DNA of 64,000 bases from an uncultured Allomuricauda sp. GTDB taxonomy: Bacteria; Bacteroidota; Bacteroidia; Flavobacteriales; Flavobacteriaceae. The stretch is from the NCBI RefSeq assembly GCF_947499695.1, contig NZ_CANMPQ010000001.1, positions 1,364,001 to 1,428,000 on the forward strand, given 5' to 3'. The notes beneath the pieces were generated by a model that saw only the letters and a program-made list of their open reading frames with translations, did no database searches and was not told where the DNA came from. Shown here one piece after another: positions 1-8,174 of the stretch (position 1 is its first letter; each line of letters begins with the position of its first letter). Made by a program: the position numbers and the translations under genes.

Positions 1-206
1 AAATTGATAATGGCACTAACATCTTCAAAGCATTCCAAATCTATCTCGCCCTTGGAAGGGTTCCAATAAAATCCTTGGCAATTCTCCGTCGTGGTAATTT
101 TCTTTTTGCGAGTGGATAAATAATTGACAGCAATCCCTTTTTCCGTCAAAATTTCAACAATTGCCTTGCCAACCAATCCAGTTGCACCTGTCACCAACAC
201 CTTCAT
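1..206 (-). CDS. NAD-dependent epimerase, TIGR01777-like (partial)
   Basis: The reading frame starts at an ATG at 204-206 on the minus strand and runs off the left edge, so only about 68 N-terminal residues are seen. It opens with a Rossmann fold nucleotide-binding motif, MKVLVTGATGLVGKAIV (GxTGxxG). This is followed by the strand-loop and 'FYWNP..GEID' wording typical of the YfcH/SDR39U1 group (TIGR01777). That group is of uncertain substrate and belongs to the extended short-chain dehydrogenases. The gene lies downstream of mnmD on the same strand with a gap of about 135 bases. The call rests on the N-terminus only. Confidence 0.8.
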   Translation of the reverse strand, partial: MKVLVTGATGLVGKAIVEILTEKGIAVNYLSTRKKKITTTENCQGFYWNPSKGEIDLECFEDVSAIIN

Positions 207-341
207 ACTATCATTTTAGGTTAAAATTAATGGTTTAAATTACTGTATTCCAGTCATTAATTTAGGTTTAACATTAATGTTTAAACTTTAGTTTAATTTA
301 TCATAATATTTAGATACTCTTTAACATGATATTTGCAAAAA

Positions 342-1004
342 CTAATTTTTAGTGCCTCGCAACATTTCCCGCTTTCCTGGAGGTCCCGGAAGACGTTCTA
401 CATTAAATCCAACAGCCTGCAAGGCTCTGCGAACACTTCCTTTGGCAGCATAGGTGACCAGCACTCCTTTATGCACCAGTGCATTATACATTATTGAGAA
501 TATTTCTTCCGTCCAGAGTTCTGGTTGCACACGAGCTCCAAAAGCATCAAAATAAATGAGGTTAAACAAATTGATGTCATTTATCGATTTAAAATCCTTT
601 AACTGCTTCTTTAAACTAAAACCTTCGCTGATTACCGATTGTACTTCCCATGGTGTGTTGTGCATCTTCATAAAGGTTTCGTGATAATTTGGCACGTTCA
701 ATTGGTCACAATAATCCAACATTTTTACCTCCTCCATTGATACTGGAAACGCTTCAACCCCAACATAGTCAATCTGTAAACCTTGTTTTTCTTTTTCCAA
801 AATTGTAACCAGTGCATTTAATCCAGTCCCGAAACCTATTTCCAAAATCTTGATATCGGTATCACGGAACAATCGAAGTCCATGGTCTATAAAAACATGA
901 TACGCCTCTTGAACAGCTCCATGCTTGGAATGGTATTGTTCGTCCCAATCTTCAATTTGGATGGTTTTGGAACCATCGCCTGTAGTAATAATTCTTCTTT
1001 TCAC
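342..1004 (-). CDS. mnmD: tRNA 5-methylaminomethyl-2-thiouridine methyltransferase MnmD
   Basis: At 220 residues this matches the stand-alone methyltransferase half of MnmC (Methyltransf_30/DUF752), which makes the final methylation of mnm5s2U34 in tRNA wobble positions using SAM. The SAM-binding motif EIGFGTG is at residues 55-61, and the 'IYFDAFGARVQPELW' segment typical of the family follows near residue 150. No FAD-dependent MnmC2 domain is attached, as is normal outside the gammaproteobacteria. It is transcribed divergently from ilvE across about 190 bases. The start is an ATG giving the family N-terminus 'MKRRIITTGDGS'. Confidence 0.9.
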   Translation of the reverse strand: MKRRIITTGDGSKTIQIEDWDEQYHSKHGAVQEAYHVFIDHGLRLFRDTDIKILEIGFGTGLNALVTILEKEKQGLQIDYVGVEAFPVSMEEVKMLDYCDQLNVPNYHETFMKMHNTPWEVQSVISEGFSLKKQLKDFKSINDINLFNLIYFDAFGARVQPELWTEEIFSIMYNALVHKGVLVTYAAKGSVRRALQAVGFNVERLPGPPGKREMLRGTKN

Positions 1005-1198
1005 AATAGTTTGGACGGATTTGACTGATAATCAAGCATTCATTCTTCTTTTCCGTTAGACAAGCTTCACCAAAAATGTTAAATACTTTGGAGAATGAAA
1101 AAATCCTAAAATTTCAGCACAAAACTGTTTAATTTTAGTTTAAAAGTAAGCAATGCTATAGCTTATTGTTTAATTTTACCGGTTCAAATCTTTTCAAT

Positions 1199-2263
1199 AT
1201 GGAAACAATGACAAAATCTTTGGTTATAGAAAAGGCAAAAAGCTCCAAAATTCACGATGTAGATTTTAATAATCTAGCTTTTGGTAGTACATACACCGAC
1301 CATATGCTGGTCTGCGATTATGTTGATGGGCAATGGCAGGCACCAAAGGTTGTTCCATATCAGCCTATTACCCTTGAGCCTTCAGCCAAGATATTTCATT
1401 ATGGACAATCCATTTTTGAAGGGATGAAAGCCTACAAAGATGAATCGGGTGATGCTTGGTTGTTCAGACCTATCGAAAACTTTAAGCGATTAAATAAATC
1501 TGCAAAAAGATTAGCGATACCTGAACTTCCCGAAGCCTTTTTTATGGAGGGGTTGACTACACTTTTACAAGTAGAACGTGATTGGATTCCTCAAACACCT
1601 GGAAGTTCTTTATATATAAGACCTTTTATTCTAGCTTCAGGTACTGGATTTCACGCTTCACCAGCAGATGAGTACAAATTCATTATTGCATGTGCTCCTT
1701 CTGGTGCTTACTTTTCAGGAAAGGTAAAAGTATTGATTGAAGAGAATTATTCTAGAGCTGCTAATGGCGGTGTGGGCTATGCAAAGGCCGGAGGAAATTA
1801 TGCCGGGCAGTTTTATCCAACCCAATTAGCGGTTGAAAAGGGTTACCAGCAAGTAATATGGACTGATGATAATAACCATGAATTCATTGAAGAAGCCGGC
1901 GCAATGAACATATTTGTTCGCATTAATGATACATTAATTACTGGGCCTACCAGTGATCGTATTCTTGATGGTATTACAAGAAAGAGCATTTTGGAAATCG
2001 CCAAAGATGAGGGCATTTCCGCCGAGGTTCGTAAAATTAGCGTAAATGAGGTGGTTGAAGCAGCTAAGAACGGTTCGCTAAAAGAAATGTTTGGCGCTGG
2101 AACCGCCGCTGTGGTTTCACCCATCGCAGCTTTCGGTTATAAGGATACTGATTATGACCTTCAAGAGTTGGAAAACAGTTATGCATCCTTGCTCAAAAAA
2201 CGGATTACAGATATTCAATATAATCGTGCCGAAGATAAATTCGGTTGGCGTTATAAAGTATAG
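1199..2263 (+). CDS. ilvE: Branched-chain amino acid aminotransferase
   Basis: This is a PLP-dependent fold-IV transaminase for leucine, isoleucine and valine (final biosynthetic or first catabolic step, cytosolic). The PLP lysine lies in GYAKAGGNYAG (K196 from this start), the arrangement of the BCAT/IlvE type related to eukaryotic enzymes. 'EEAGAMNIFV' and 'GTAAVVSPI' are also family motifs. The frame is open back to a TTG at 1166, but the ATG at 1199 gives 354 residues, the usual length, so I chose it; a second ATG at 1208 is possible. A bidirectional hairpin terminator follows. Confidence 0.93.
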   Translation: METMTKSLVIEKAKSSKIHDVDFNNLAFGSTYTDHMLVCDYVDGQWQAPKVVPYQPITLEPSAKIFHYGQSIFEGMKAYKDESGDAWLFRPIENFKRLNKSAKRLAIPELPEAFFMEGLTTLLQVERDWIPQTPGSSLYIRPFILASGTGFHASPADEYKFIIACAPSGAYFSGKVKVLIEENYSRAANGGVGYAKAGGNYAGQFYPTQLAVEKGYQQVIWTDDNNHEFIEEAGAMNIFVRINDTLITGPTSDRILDGITRKSILEIAKDEGISAEVRKISVNEVVEAAKNGSLKEMFGAGTAAVVSPIAAFGYKDTDYDLQELENSYASLLKKRITDIQYNRAEDKFGWRYKV

Positions 2264-2270
2264 GAATAGA

Positions 2271-2296
2271 AAAAGGGCTCGTTTGAGCCCTTTTTT
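2271..2296. terminator. Bidirectional terminator ilvE / NTP pyrophosphohydrolase
   Basis: GGGCTC (2275-2280) and GAGCCC (2285-2290) form a stem with a GTTT loop. An A-run lies to its left and a T-run to its right, so it can stop transcription on both strands between two convergent genes. Confidence 0.85.
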
Positions 2297-2681
2297 ATTT
2301 GTCTAAAATTGCCTGAATATCTGGCTTAAAATAGTTTGGCCCTTTGAGCACTTTTCCGTCTTCCCTATAAATAGGTTTACCGTCCTTTCCAAGTTTGCTC
2401 ATATTGCTACGTTGAATCTCATCAAACACTTCTTCAATCTTATACTGCATTCCATGCTCCAAAATGGTCCCGCACAAAATATAAAGCATGTCTCCCAATG
2501 CATCTGCCACCTCCACTAAATCATTATCGTTGGCAGCCTCCAGGTATTCTTTGTTCTCCTCATCCATTAGATTGAACCGTAGACGATTTGTTTGTTCGCC
2601 CAAATTGGCCTTTGGTTTATGCGAAACTCCCAGTCCAAAAGAATTATGGAATAGTTCAACTGCTTTTATTTTGCTTTTCAT
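2295..2681 (-). CDS. MazG/HisE-like nucleoside triphosphate pyrophosphohydrolase family protein
   Basis: This 128-residue all-alpha protein has the pattern EExxE...ExxDxxxD: 'DEENKEYLEAANDNDLVEVADALGDMLYILCG'. The acidic residues bind Mg2+ in the MazG/HisE/dCTPase superfamily, which hydrolyses (d)NTPs or phosphoribosyl-ATP to monophosphate and pyrophosphate. The C-terminal 'GKPIYREDGKVLKGPNYFKPD' is typical of the phosphoribosyl-ATP-diphosphatase-like group widespread in Flavobacteriia. It is probably a housecleaning enzyme rather than true HisE, because no his genes are nearby. It converges on ilvE. Confidence 0.8.
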   Translation of the reverse strand: MKSKIKAVELFHNSFGLGVSHKPKANLGEQTNRLRFNLMDEENKEYLEAANDNDLVEVADALGDMLYILCGTILEHGMQYKIEEVFDEIQRSNMSKLGKDGKPIYREDGKVLKGPNYFKPDIQAILDK

Positions 2682-2697
2682 TACCCTCGAATTGATT

Positions 2698-2705
2698 TAG
2701 TTTTG
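2698..2705 (+). promoter_or_regulatory. Promoter -7 element for the small membrane protein gene
   Basis: TAGTTTTG matches the Bacteroidota -7 consensus TAnnTTTG and lies 16 bases before the ATG at 2722. No clear -33 element is seen at the usual distance. Confidence 0.5.
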
Positions 2706-2721
2706 CATAAAAATATGAAAT

Positions 2722-2910
2722 ATGTTCAGCACAGGACAACTAATTTTTGCCACTCTTTTTGCCATCTGTTTTATAGGAGTAATCATTTTTTCATACCGCA
2801 AGGACAAAAGACTTCACAGAAAGAACTATAAGGGGGTATTATGGATTCTGATTTCCTTTGTCACATTCATAATCATTTTGTTTTTGATTAAACATTTTCT
2901 TAAAAATTGA
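2722..2910 (+). CDS. Small two-TM membrane protein
   Basis: This 62-residue protein has two hydrophobic segments (about residues 5-23 and 42-58) separated by a basic stretch 'YRKDKRLHRKNYKG', so both ends probably face the same side of the inner membrane. I recognise no family. A promoter-like TAnnTTTG just upstream and a start codon near it support a real gene. It is followed by another small membrane protein and crcB on the same strand. Confidence 0.65.
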   Translation: MFSTGQLIFATLFAICFIGVIIFSYRKDKRLHRKNYKGVLWILISFVTFIIILFLIKHFLKN

Positions 2911-2992
2911 ACAAGAACTTTGCGTTCACCACAAAAATTGACTGCTTTACAACTTTAATAAAGAAGTATCACGTATACTATAGGAAAAGACG

Positions 2993-3000
2993 TACTTTTG
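2993..3000 (+). promoter_or_regulatory. Promoter -7 element for the 59-residue protein gene
   Basis: TACTTTTG matches TAnnTTTG and ends 22 bases before the ATG at 3023. Confidence 0.5.
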
Positions 3001-3022
3001 AACCATTAAAGTTTGGTAAGCA

Positions 3023-3202
3023 ATGACAACCTTTTTCAGTATTCTTTTTATTTTGCTTGTGATTAACGCGGTATTATTGATTTTTAGCGTTAATGGAGCC
3101 GGTAAGAAGTTTAAAAAACCTGTTATTAAAATATCGGAGACCACGATTACCAAAATTTCCCCTGATTTAAGCTCCGGTACTGAATACAAAAAAGCCGTAT
3201 AG
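3023..3202 (+). CDS. Small single-TM protein (59 aa) upstream of crcB
   Basis: An ATG at 3023 opens a frame of 59 codons ending in TAG at 3200-3202. The N-terminal 24 residues form one hydrophobic segment (MTTFFSILFILLVINAVLLI), and the rest is a short polar, lysine-rich tail. A consensus -7 element lies just upstream, and crcB starts 16 bases after its stop, so the two are probably co-transcribed. The function is unknown. An overlapping frame on the other strand has no such support. Confidence 0.6.
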   Translation: MTTFFSILFILLVINAVLLIFSVNGAGKKFKKPVIKISETTITKISPDLSSGTEYKKAV

Positions 3203-3218
3203 TTTGTACTTTTAGGGT

Positions 3219-3593
3219 ATGAAGCAAGTACTTCTTGTATTTTTGGGCGGCGGTTTAGGCAGTGCCCTAAGATTTATTATCTCTAGACCTCTCAACACGG
3301 TTTTACAAAATTTCTTTTTAGGTACCTTTCTTGTCAATATTATAGGTTGCCTCCTTATTGGTGTTATCCTTGGTCTTTCAGTACGAAATAATTTACTCGC
3401 CTCCAACACCACTCTTTTCCTTGCAACGGGTTTTTGTGGAGGATTCACCACATTTTCAGCCTTCGCATTTGAAAAGCATAGCTTGCTTAAAAGCAGTGAG
3501 CTTTTCCACTTTTCCGTATATACAATTACAAGTATCGTAGTGGGAATTATTGCCATTGCAATCGGCCTTTGGATTTCTAGACTGGGCGATTAG
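3219..3593 (+). CDS. crcB: Fluoride efflux channel CrcB/Fluc
   Basis: This is a 124-residue, four-TM dimeric fluoride channel that lets F- leave the cell. It shows GGGLGSALRF at residues 10-19, the pore asparagine in 'GTFLVNIIG', and the signature 'GFCGGFTTFSAFAFE' with the conserved FTTFS phenylalanine box. The length is normal. I see no fluoride riboswitch; the gene follows a small membrane protein gene within 16 bases. Confidence 0.93.
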   Translation: MKQVLLVFLGGGLGSALRFIISRPLNTVLQNFFLGTFLVNIIGCLLIGVILGLSVRNNLLASNTTLFLATGFCGGFTTFSAFAFEKHSLLKSSELFHFSVYTITSIVVGIIAIAIGLWISRLGD

Positions 3594-3743
3594 TTACATT
3601 TTTTCTTCTCGGGTAGAGTTTTTGTTGGTTTCTAAACAATTAGTTAAGAAATGGCGTCTTCTTTTGCCATAAACACAACTTCTTGACCCCGACAACTCCA
3701 AAAATTCACCAAAAACATAAAAAAATAATATTCAATATATCAT

Positions 3744-3766
3744 ACCCCTAAAAAAATAGGGGGTAT
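3744..3766. promoter_or_regulatory. Candidate nitrogen-control box upstream of glnK-amtB
   Basis: The 23-base site begins ACCCCTAAAAAAATAGGGG and has CCCCTA/TAGGGG arms around an A-tract. It matches the site at 27309-27331 upstream of glnII in 21 of 23 positions. Its end lies 66 bases before the start of the -7 element of glnK; the corresponding distance at glnII is 65. A second short match (CCCCCTTAAA, 3796-3805) lies 27 bases before the -7 element. The identity of the binding protein is unknown. Confidence 0.6.
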
Positions 3767-3831
3767 TTTCATATAAACACAAAAATTCTTCATCGCCCCC
3801 TTAAATTTATATAGTATACATTCAATTAATA

Positions 3832-3839
3832 TATATTTG
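3832..3839 (+). promoter_or_regulatory. Promoter -7 element of glnK-amtB
   Basis: TATATTTG is an exact TAnnTTTG match 22 bases before the glnK start codon. No TTTG at -33 is seen, in keeping with a promoter that needs an activator. Confidence 0.6.
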
Positions 3840-3861
3840 GCGAATCAATTAACTACTTATT

Positions 3862-4200
3862 ATGAAAAAAGTTGAGGCAATTATTAGAAAATCCAAGTTT
3901 GATGAAGTCAAAAAGGCACTTCATGAAATTGAGGTCAACTTCTTTAGTTACTGGGATGTAACAGGAGTTGGAAATGAAAAACAAGGACATGTATATCGAG
4001 GTATCTCTTATAGTACTTCAGACATACAGCGCCGGTATTTGGTGATTGTAGTATCCGACAGCTTCTTGGAGCGTACGGTAAACACATTATTGGAAGCAGC
4101 TTCCACAGGCAATGTGGGTGATGGTAAAATATTCGTTTCCGATGTTATCGAGGCCTACAGAATCAGAACCAAGGAAAGCGGAAGCGCCGGAATTAATTAA
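3862..4200 (+). CDS. glnK: P-II family nitrogen regulator (GlnK type)
   Basis: This 112-residue trimeric signal protein senses 2-oxoglutarate and ATP/ADP and, in the GlnK class, plugs the AmtB pore. The C-terminal signature 'GNVGDGKIFVSDVIEAYRIRT' is clear, and the T-loop 'GHVYRGISY' keeps the tyrosine (Y50) equivalent to Y51 of E. coli. The T-loop differs in its base ('DVTGVGNEKQGHVYRG'), so its partners may differ. Its position 29 bases before amtB is the classic glnK-amtB arrangement. Confidence 0.9.
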   Translation: MKKVEAIIRKSKFDEVKKALHEIEVNFFSYWDVTGVGNEKQGHVYRGISYSTSDIQRRYLVIVVSDSFLERTVNTLLEAASTGNVGDGKIFVSDVIEAYRIRTKESGSAGIN

Positions 4201-4229
4201 CCAACTAACAACTACAATATTTAAAGATT

Positions 4230-5486
4230 ATGGACGCAGGATTATTTACAGCGAATAACGTTTGGATGATGATATGTACCGCTCTAGTGTTCTTTATGCA
4301 CTTGGGATTCTCCTTTTTGGAAATAGGTCTTACCAGACAAAAGAATACAGTGAACATTCTTTTCAAGAATGTATTTATTATATGTGTTGGACTCCTATTA
4401 TATTATGTAGGTGGGTTCAATTTGATGTATCCAGGATTTGAGGACGGCGATGCCGGTTTCCTCAAGTTTGCCGGATTTGGAATTGCAGCTCCAGAGAACG
4501 GAATGACTCCTGAGTACGCCGATGGAGGATATACTTGGTGGACGGACTTCTTGTTCCAAGGAATGTTTGCAGCAACAGCAGCAACAATTGTTTCGGGAGC
4601 TGTTGCAGAACGTGTAAAACTTAAAAGCTTTATGCTTTTCACGGTTATTTATGTAGGATTGGTCTACCCTATCGTAGGTTCATGGCAATGGGGTGGTGGT
4701 TTCCTTTCTTCTCTTTCTTTTGGAGAAGCCGAAGGGTTCTACGATTTTGCAGGTTCAACTTTGGTACACTCCGTTGGAGGATGGGGAGCTCTGATTGCCA
4801 TCTATTTGCTAGGTTCTAGAATCGGTAAATTTGGTGATGATGGAAAACCGAAAGCGATTCCAGGTCACAATCTACCACTGGCCGCAGCCGGTGTCTTGAT
4901 TCTTTGGCTAGGATGGTTTGGATTCAACGGAGGATCGGTACTTTCAGCCGACCCAGAATTGACTTCTTTGGTTTTAGTAACCACTTCTTTGGCCGCTGCC
5001 GCAGGTGGGGTATCAGCCTTTTTGACTTCGTTGTTTGCCTATAAAAACTACGATCTTACCATGTTCTTAAACGGAATCTTAGGAGGTTTAGTAGGCATTA
5101 CTGCTGGAGCGGACCAAATGTCCCCCAACGAAGCAGTTATCATTGGTTTGATTGCAGGAGTTGTGATTGTTGCCGGTGTCGCATTGATAGATAAATTGAA
5201 ATTGGACGATCCCGTTGGAGCAGTTGCTGTTCACTTGATCTGTGGAATGTGGGGAACTCTAGCGGTTGGTATTTTCGGAGAGCTTGCCGGATTTGACCAA
5301 TTCTTGGTTCAGTTGGCCGGTGTTGGTGCAGCGGCTACTTTCTGCACGTTGACTGCATTCATAATTCTATTCACCATTAAAAAGGTGGGTGGTCTACGTG
5401 TAGACGAGCAAGAAGAACTTCAAGGCCTGGATATCCACGAACATGGAATGGATGCCTATGCCGATTTTAGAATGAATCAACATTAA
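4230..5486 (+). CDS. amtB: Ammonium transporter
   Basis: This is a 418-residue inner-membrane Amt/Rh channel with about 11 TM segments and no cleaved signal peptide. The two pore histidines are in 'STLVHSVGGWGALIA' and 'AVAVHLICGMWGTL'. The amphipathic start 'MDAGLFTANNVWMMICTALVFFMHLGF' is typical of bacterial members. It takes up ammonium for the glutamine synthetases encoded at 25-28.5 kb and is gated by the preceding GlnK. A stem-loop follows the stop. Confidence 0.95.
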   Translation: MDAGLFTANNVWMMICTALVFFMHLGFSFLEIGLTRQKNTVNILFKNVFIICVGLLLYYVGGFNLMYPGFEDGDAGFLKFAGFGIAAPENGMTPEYADGGYTWWTDFLFQGMFAATAATIVSGAVAERVKLKSFMLFTVIYVGLVYPIVGSWQWGGGFLSSLSFGEAEGFYDFAGSTLVHSVGGWGALIAIYLLGSRIGKFGDDGKPKAIPGHNLPLAAAGVLILWLGWFGFNGGSVLSADPELTSLVLVTTSLAAAAGGVSAFLTSLFAYKNYDLTMFLNGILGGLVGITAGADQMSPNEAVIIGLIAGVVIVAGVALIDKLKLDDPVGAVAVHLICGMWGTLAVGIFGELAGFDQFLVQLAGVGAAATFCTLTAFIILFTIKKVGGLRVDEQEELQGLDIHEHGMDAYADFRMNQH

Positions 5487-5501
5487 TATATTAAAAAAGG
5501 A

Positions 5502-5529
5502 AACGGAGCGTTTGGCAGAACGCTCCGTT
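5502..5529 (+). terminator. Stem-loop after amtB
   Basis: AACGGAGCGTT (5502-5512) pairs with AACGCTCCGTT (5519-5529) around a TGGCAG loop. The following T-tract is weak, so it may be a leaky terminator or RNA-processing site between amtB and the porin gene. Confidence 0.6.
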
Positions 5530-5608
5530 AAATAACCTTTTTCACTGTACAAATCTCTATTTAAAACAAGTAAATGCTTCATAATGAAGCACCTAAATGA
5601 TTAAGATT

Positions 5609-6670
5609 ATGAAAACGATTATAAACACAAAATACATAAAAAATTTAGCTTTTGCCGCCCTAGCATTGGTATCAGTAACCACTTTTGCTCAGGAAGAGGA
5701 AGAAGAAAAGAAAAAATTTGAATTTAGTGGAACGGTAGATGCTTATTACCGAACCAATCTGACAGCACCAAACGGTGAAGACGCCATTGCACCAGGTTCT
5801 TCTTTTGCAAATTTAGATGGATTCTCATTGGGCATGGCTAACCTTATTGCAAGTTATGAAGGTGAAAAAGTAGGTTTTGTGGCCGATTTGGTATTTGGTC
5901 CAAGAGGAACGGATGCAATTTTTGCATCACCAATGTACTCCGCTACTGGCGATATTGTCAATCAGTTATATGTGTATTGGAATGTAAGTGATGCCGTAAC
6001 CTTGACTTTTGGTAACTTCAATACCTTTTTAGGGTATGAGGTTATTTCACCGGCCGCCAACTTCAACTACAGCACATCCTATTTATTTTCCTACGGACCT
6101 TTCAGCCATACTGGTTTAAAAGCCGATTTTGACTTAGGAAATGAGTGGAGCGCTATGTTAGCCGTTATGAATCCAACCGATTTAACTGAACTTAATGGAA
6201 CTGGTGATTACGCTGTTGGTGCACAATTGGGCTATTCAGGTCAGTTCTTGAACTTACTTTATAGTCAAGGTGGATTTGAGATTGATTACACAGGTGGATT
6301 TGATGTAACTGAGGATTTCTTTTTGGGAATCAACGCAGCACACTTTAGCCAAGAAGATGATGGCGGTAGTTTTACCGGCGTTGCCCTTTACCCTCAATTG
6401 GCTACATCCGATAACTTCACTTTAGGATTAAGAGGAGAGTATTTTATGACTGGAGATTTCTTTGGCAATGGTGCAGGAATAGGATCAGATATCGATGGTG
6501 ATGCCAGTGTTTTAGCTTTGACACTTACAGGAAGTGCTACTATCGGAGACCTCATCTTAAAACCTGAGATTAGATTGGACAGCTCTTCAGAAGATGCTTT
6601 CATAGATAATGATGCTGATCCATCGGCAAGCTTGGCTTCCGTATTATTTGCGGCTATTTACTCGTTCTAA
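5609..6670 (+). CDS. Outer-membrane beta-barrel porin, amtB-linked
   Basis: This is a 353-residue protein from the ATG at 5609; an ATG at 5597 would add four residues. It has a cleavable signal peptide ending at 'VTTFAQ', then an acidic 'EEEEEKKK' stretch and a series of alternating aromatic beta strands ending in 'VLFAAIYSF', with a terminal aromatic as in outer-membrane barrels. It resembles the Bacteroidota outer-membrane beta-barrel family (bbp2/OmpL-like). Its place after glnK-amtB suggests a route for nitrogen compounds across the outer membrane; that is inference from position. Confidence 0.75.
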   Translation: MKTIINTKYIKNLAFAALALVSVTTFAQEEEEEKKKFEFSGTVDAYYRTNLTAPNGEDAIAPGSSFANLDGFSLGMANLIASYEGEKVGFVADLVFGPRGTDAIFASPMYSATGDIVNQLYVYWNVSDAVTLTFGNFNTFLGYEVISPAANFNYSTSYLFSYGPFSHTGLKADFDLGNEWSAMLAVMNPTDLTELNGTGDYAVGAQLGYSGQFLNLLYSQGGFEIDYTGGFDVTEDFFLGINAAHFSQEDDGGSFTGVALYPQLATSDNFTLGLRGEYFMTGDFFGNGAGIGSDIDGDASVLALTLTGSATIGDLILKPEIRLDSSSEDAFIDNDADPSASLASVLFAAIYSF

Positions 6671-6691
6671 CTCAACTACTACAGAACTGAT

Positions 6692-6721
6692 AAAAGCCCT
6701 GTTCAAAAGAATGGGGCTTTT
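6692..6721. terminator. Bidirectional terminator after the porin gene
   Basis: AAAAGCCC (6692-6699) pairs with GGGGCTTTT (6713-6721) around a 13-base loop. A/T runs flank both sides, and it separates two convergent genes. Confidence 0.75.
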
Positions 6722-7358
6722 ATGGCTTTAAAAAGTTTTTCACTCCTGCTCTCACGGTAGTTCTCAAATAATTTTGCCTTGGCACTAGAGGGCAGGAGTA
6801 CTTTTTATTATACACACAATAAGGATTGTAAGCTTTATTGAAATCAATTAAAATAGTACTCCCTTCTGGAATAGTTAAGTCTATATAACGGCCACCACCA
6901 TAAGTTTCACTCCCATTAGTTTCGTCCAAAAATGGTAAAAACAGGTAATCTCTATACTTCTCTTGTGTAAGTAATGCAGGTGTCTGATAAATTTCCAGTT
7001 GATGTTGTTTTCCATTCAACTCGAAATGGGCGATTCCAAACAACACTTCTTCGGTTTTTTCACCAGTTGTGGTATTCAATAGAAATGGGACAGCATTCGG
7101 AGTCCTTTCAAAACGGGCCAGAACCTGGTAGGTGGTATCTGGTTTAAAAAAATCCAGTCCATTGAAATCCTTTCGATATCTATCGGGCAAAGGTGATGTT
7201 TTGGGGTTTTTAAAAGTTGTATTCAAGTCTTTTTGAAAATCCAATATTTCTTCAACTTTAGAAGACTCAACTTGAATGGTTTCATCTGAAGCATGGTATT
7301 TTTTTTCTGATTTACAACCCACCAATAAAAGCAAAATCAAAAGGACAGAACGCATCAT
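6720..7358 (-). CDS. DUF1684 lipoprotein
   Basis: This 212-residue protein has a short signal ending in the lipobox LLVGC (Cys15). The C-terminal half carries the DUF1684 hallmark 'YGGGRYIDLTIPEGSTILIDFNKAYNPYCVYNKKYSCPLVPRQNYL'-like region, in which the N-P-Y-C and C-P-x-P residues are conserved (residues about 160-200). The biochemical function is not known. Its stop lies inside the shared terminator with the porin gene. Confidence 0.85.
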   Translation of the reverse strand: MMRSVLLILLLLVGCKSEKKYHASDETIQVESSKVEEILDFQKDLNTTFKNPKTSPLPDRYRKDFNGLDFFKPDTTYQVLARFERTPNAVPFLLNTTTGEKTEEVLFGIAHFELNGKQHQLEIYQTPALLTQEKYRDYLFLPFLDETNGSETYGGGRYIDLTIPEGSTILIDFNKAYNPYCVYNKKYSCPLVPRQNYLRTTVRAGVKNFLKP

Positions 7359-7442
7359 TTTCTAAAAATTAATTGGACATAAAAGTAAAGGAAATCATTC
7401 TTAATAGTACCTTAGTGCATCTTCTTTTAACTTTCTATACGT

Positions 7443-8174
7443 ATGAAAAACTTTGTTCCTTTATTGGTTTTGGTATTTGCCGTTTCCTGTATTTCCAAGA
7501 CGGAAAGTACACCAATCAAGTCAGAAGAAAGGGTATTCCCAAAGCTAGCTTCAGATAGATATAATGTGGCATTTTTAATTATGGATGGTGTTTACAATAC
7601 CGAGTTTACAGCACCTTTCGATATTTTTCAACACACCCAGTATCGGGAGAATATTAAGGCAATGAACACATTTACCGTGGCCAATACCCTAAACCCCATA
7701 ACTTCCTTTGAAGGGGTTCGTATCCTACCCGATTTTGACTATACCCAAGATTCAATTCCAAAAATTGATATCCTGGTAGTACCCAGTGCCGAACATCATT
7801 TGGATACTGATCTTGAAGACACTGTAATGCTCAATTTTGTAAAGCGGGTCAGCGAAAATGCCTTGTTCGTCACCTCTCATTGTGATGGAGCGTTTGTTTT
7901 GGCCAAAACAGGAATATTGGACGAAGTAGCTTCCACAACATTTCCAAGTGACATTCCAAAATACAAAACCATGTTTCCTCACTTGAATGTAAAGGACAGT
8001 GTTTTGTTTGTGCATGATGGAAAGTTTATTACCTCCGCTGGTGGAGCTAAAAGCTTTGAGGCCGCGCTTTATCTATGTGAGTATTTATATGGGAAAGAAA
8101 TTGCTCAGTCCCTTGCAGGTGGACTTGTAATTGACTGGAATCTTGAGGAAGTCCCAAGATTTATTCCTCATTGA
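7443..8174 (+). CDS. DJ-1/PfpI family lipoprotein
   Basis: This 243-residue protein begins with an SPII signal (lipobox AVSC, Cys16) and then a DJ-1/ThiJ/PfpI fold. 'YNVAFLIMDGVYNTEFTAPFDIF' is the first strand with its acidic residue, and 'VTSHCDGAFVLAKTGIL' holds the nucleophile-elbow cysteine. 'ITSAGGAKSFEAALYLCEYLYG' is typical of the ligand domain of AraC-type DJ-1 regulators. Anchored in the envelope without a DNA-binding domain, it may be a protease, glyoxalase or amidase relative; the substrate is unknown. It overlaps the convergent hydrolase gene by 14 bases. Confidence 0.8.
   Translation: MKNFVPLLVLVFAVSCISKTESTPIKSEERVFPKLASDRYNVAFLIMDGVYNTEFTAPFDIFQHTQYRENIKAMNTFTVANTLNPITSFEGVRILPDFDYTQDSIPKIDILVVPSAEHHLDTDLEDTVMLNFVKRVSENALFVTSHCDGAFVLAKTGILDEVASTTFPSDIPKYKTMFPHLNVKDSVLFVHDGKFITSAGGAKSFEAALYLCEYLYGKEIAQSLAGGLVIDWNLEEVPRFIPH

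Noticed and set aside
5394..5582. 62-codon minus-strand frame over the amtB end
   Set aside because: It lies across the amtB 3' end and stem-loop and is a shadow of the coding strand.
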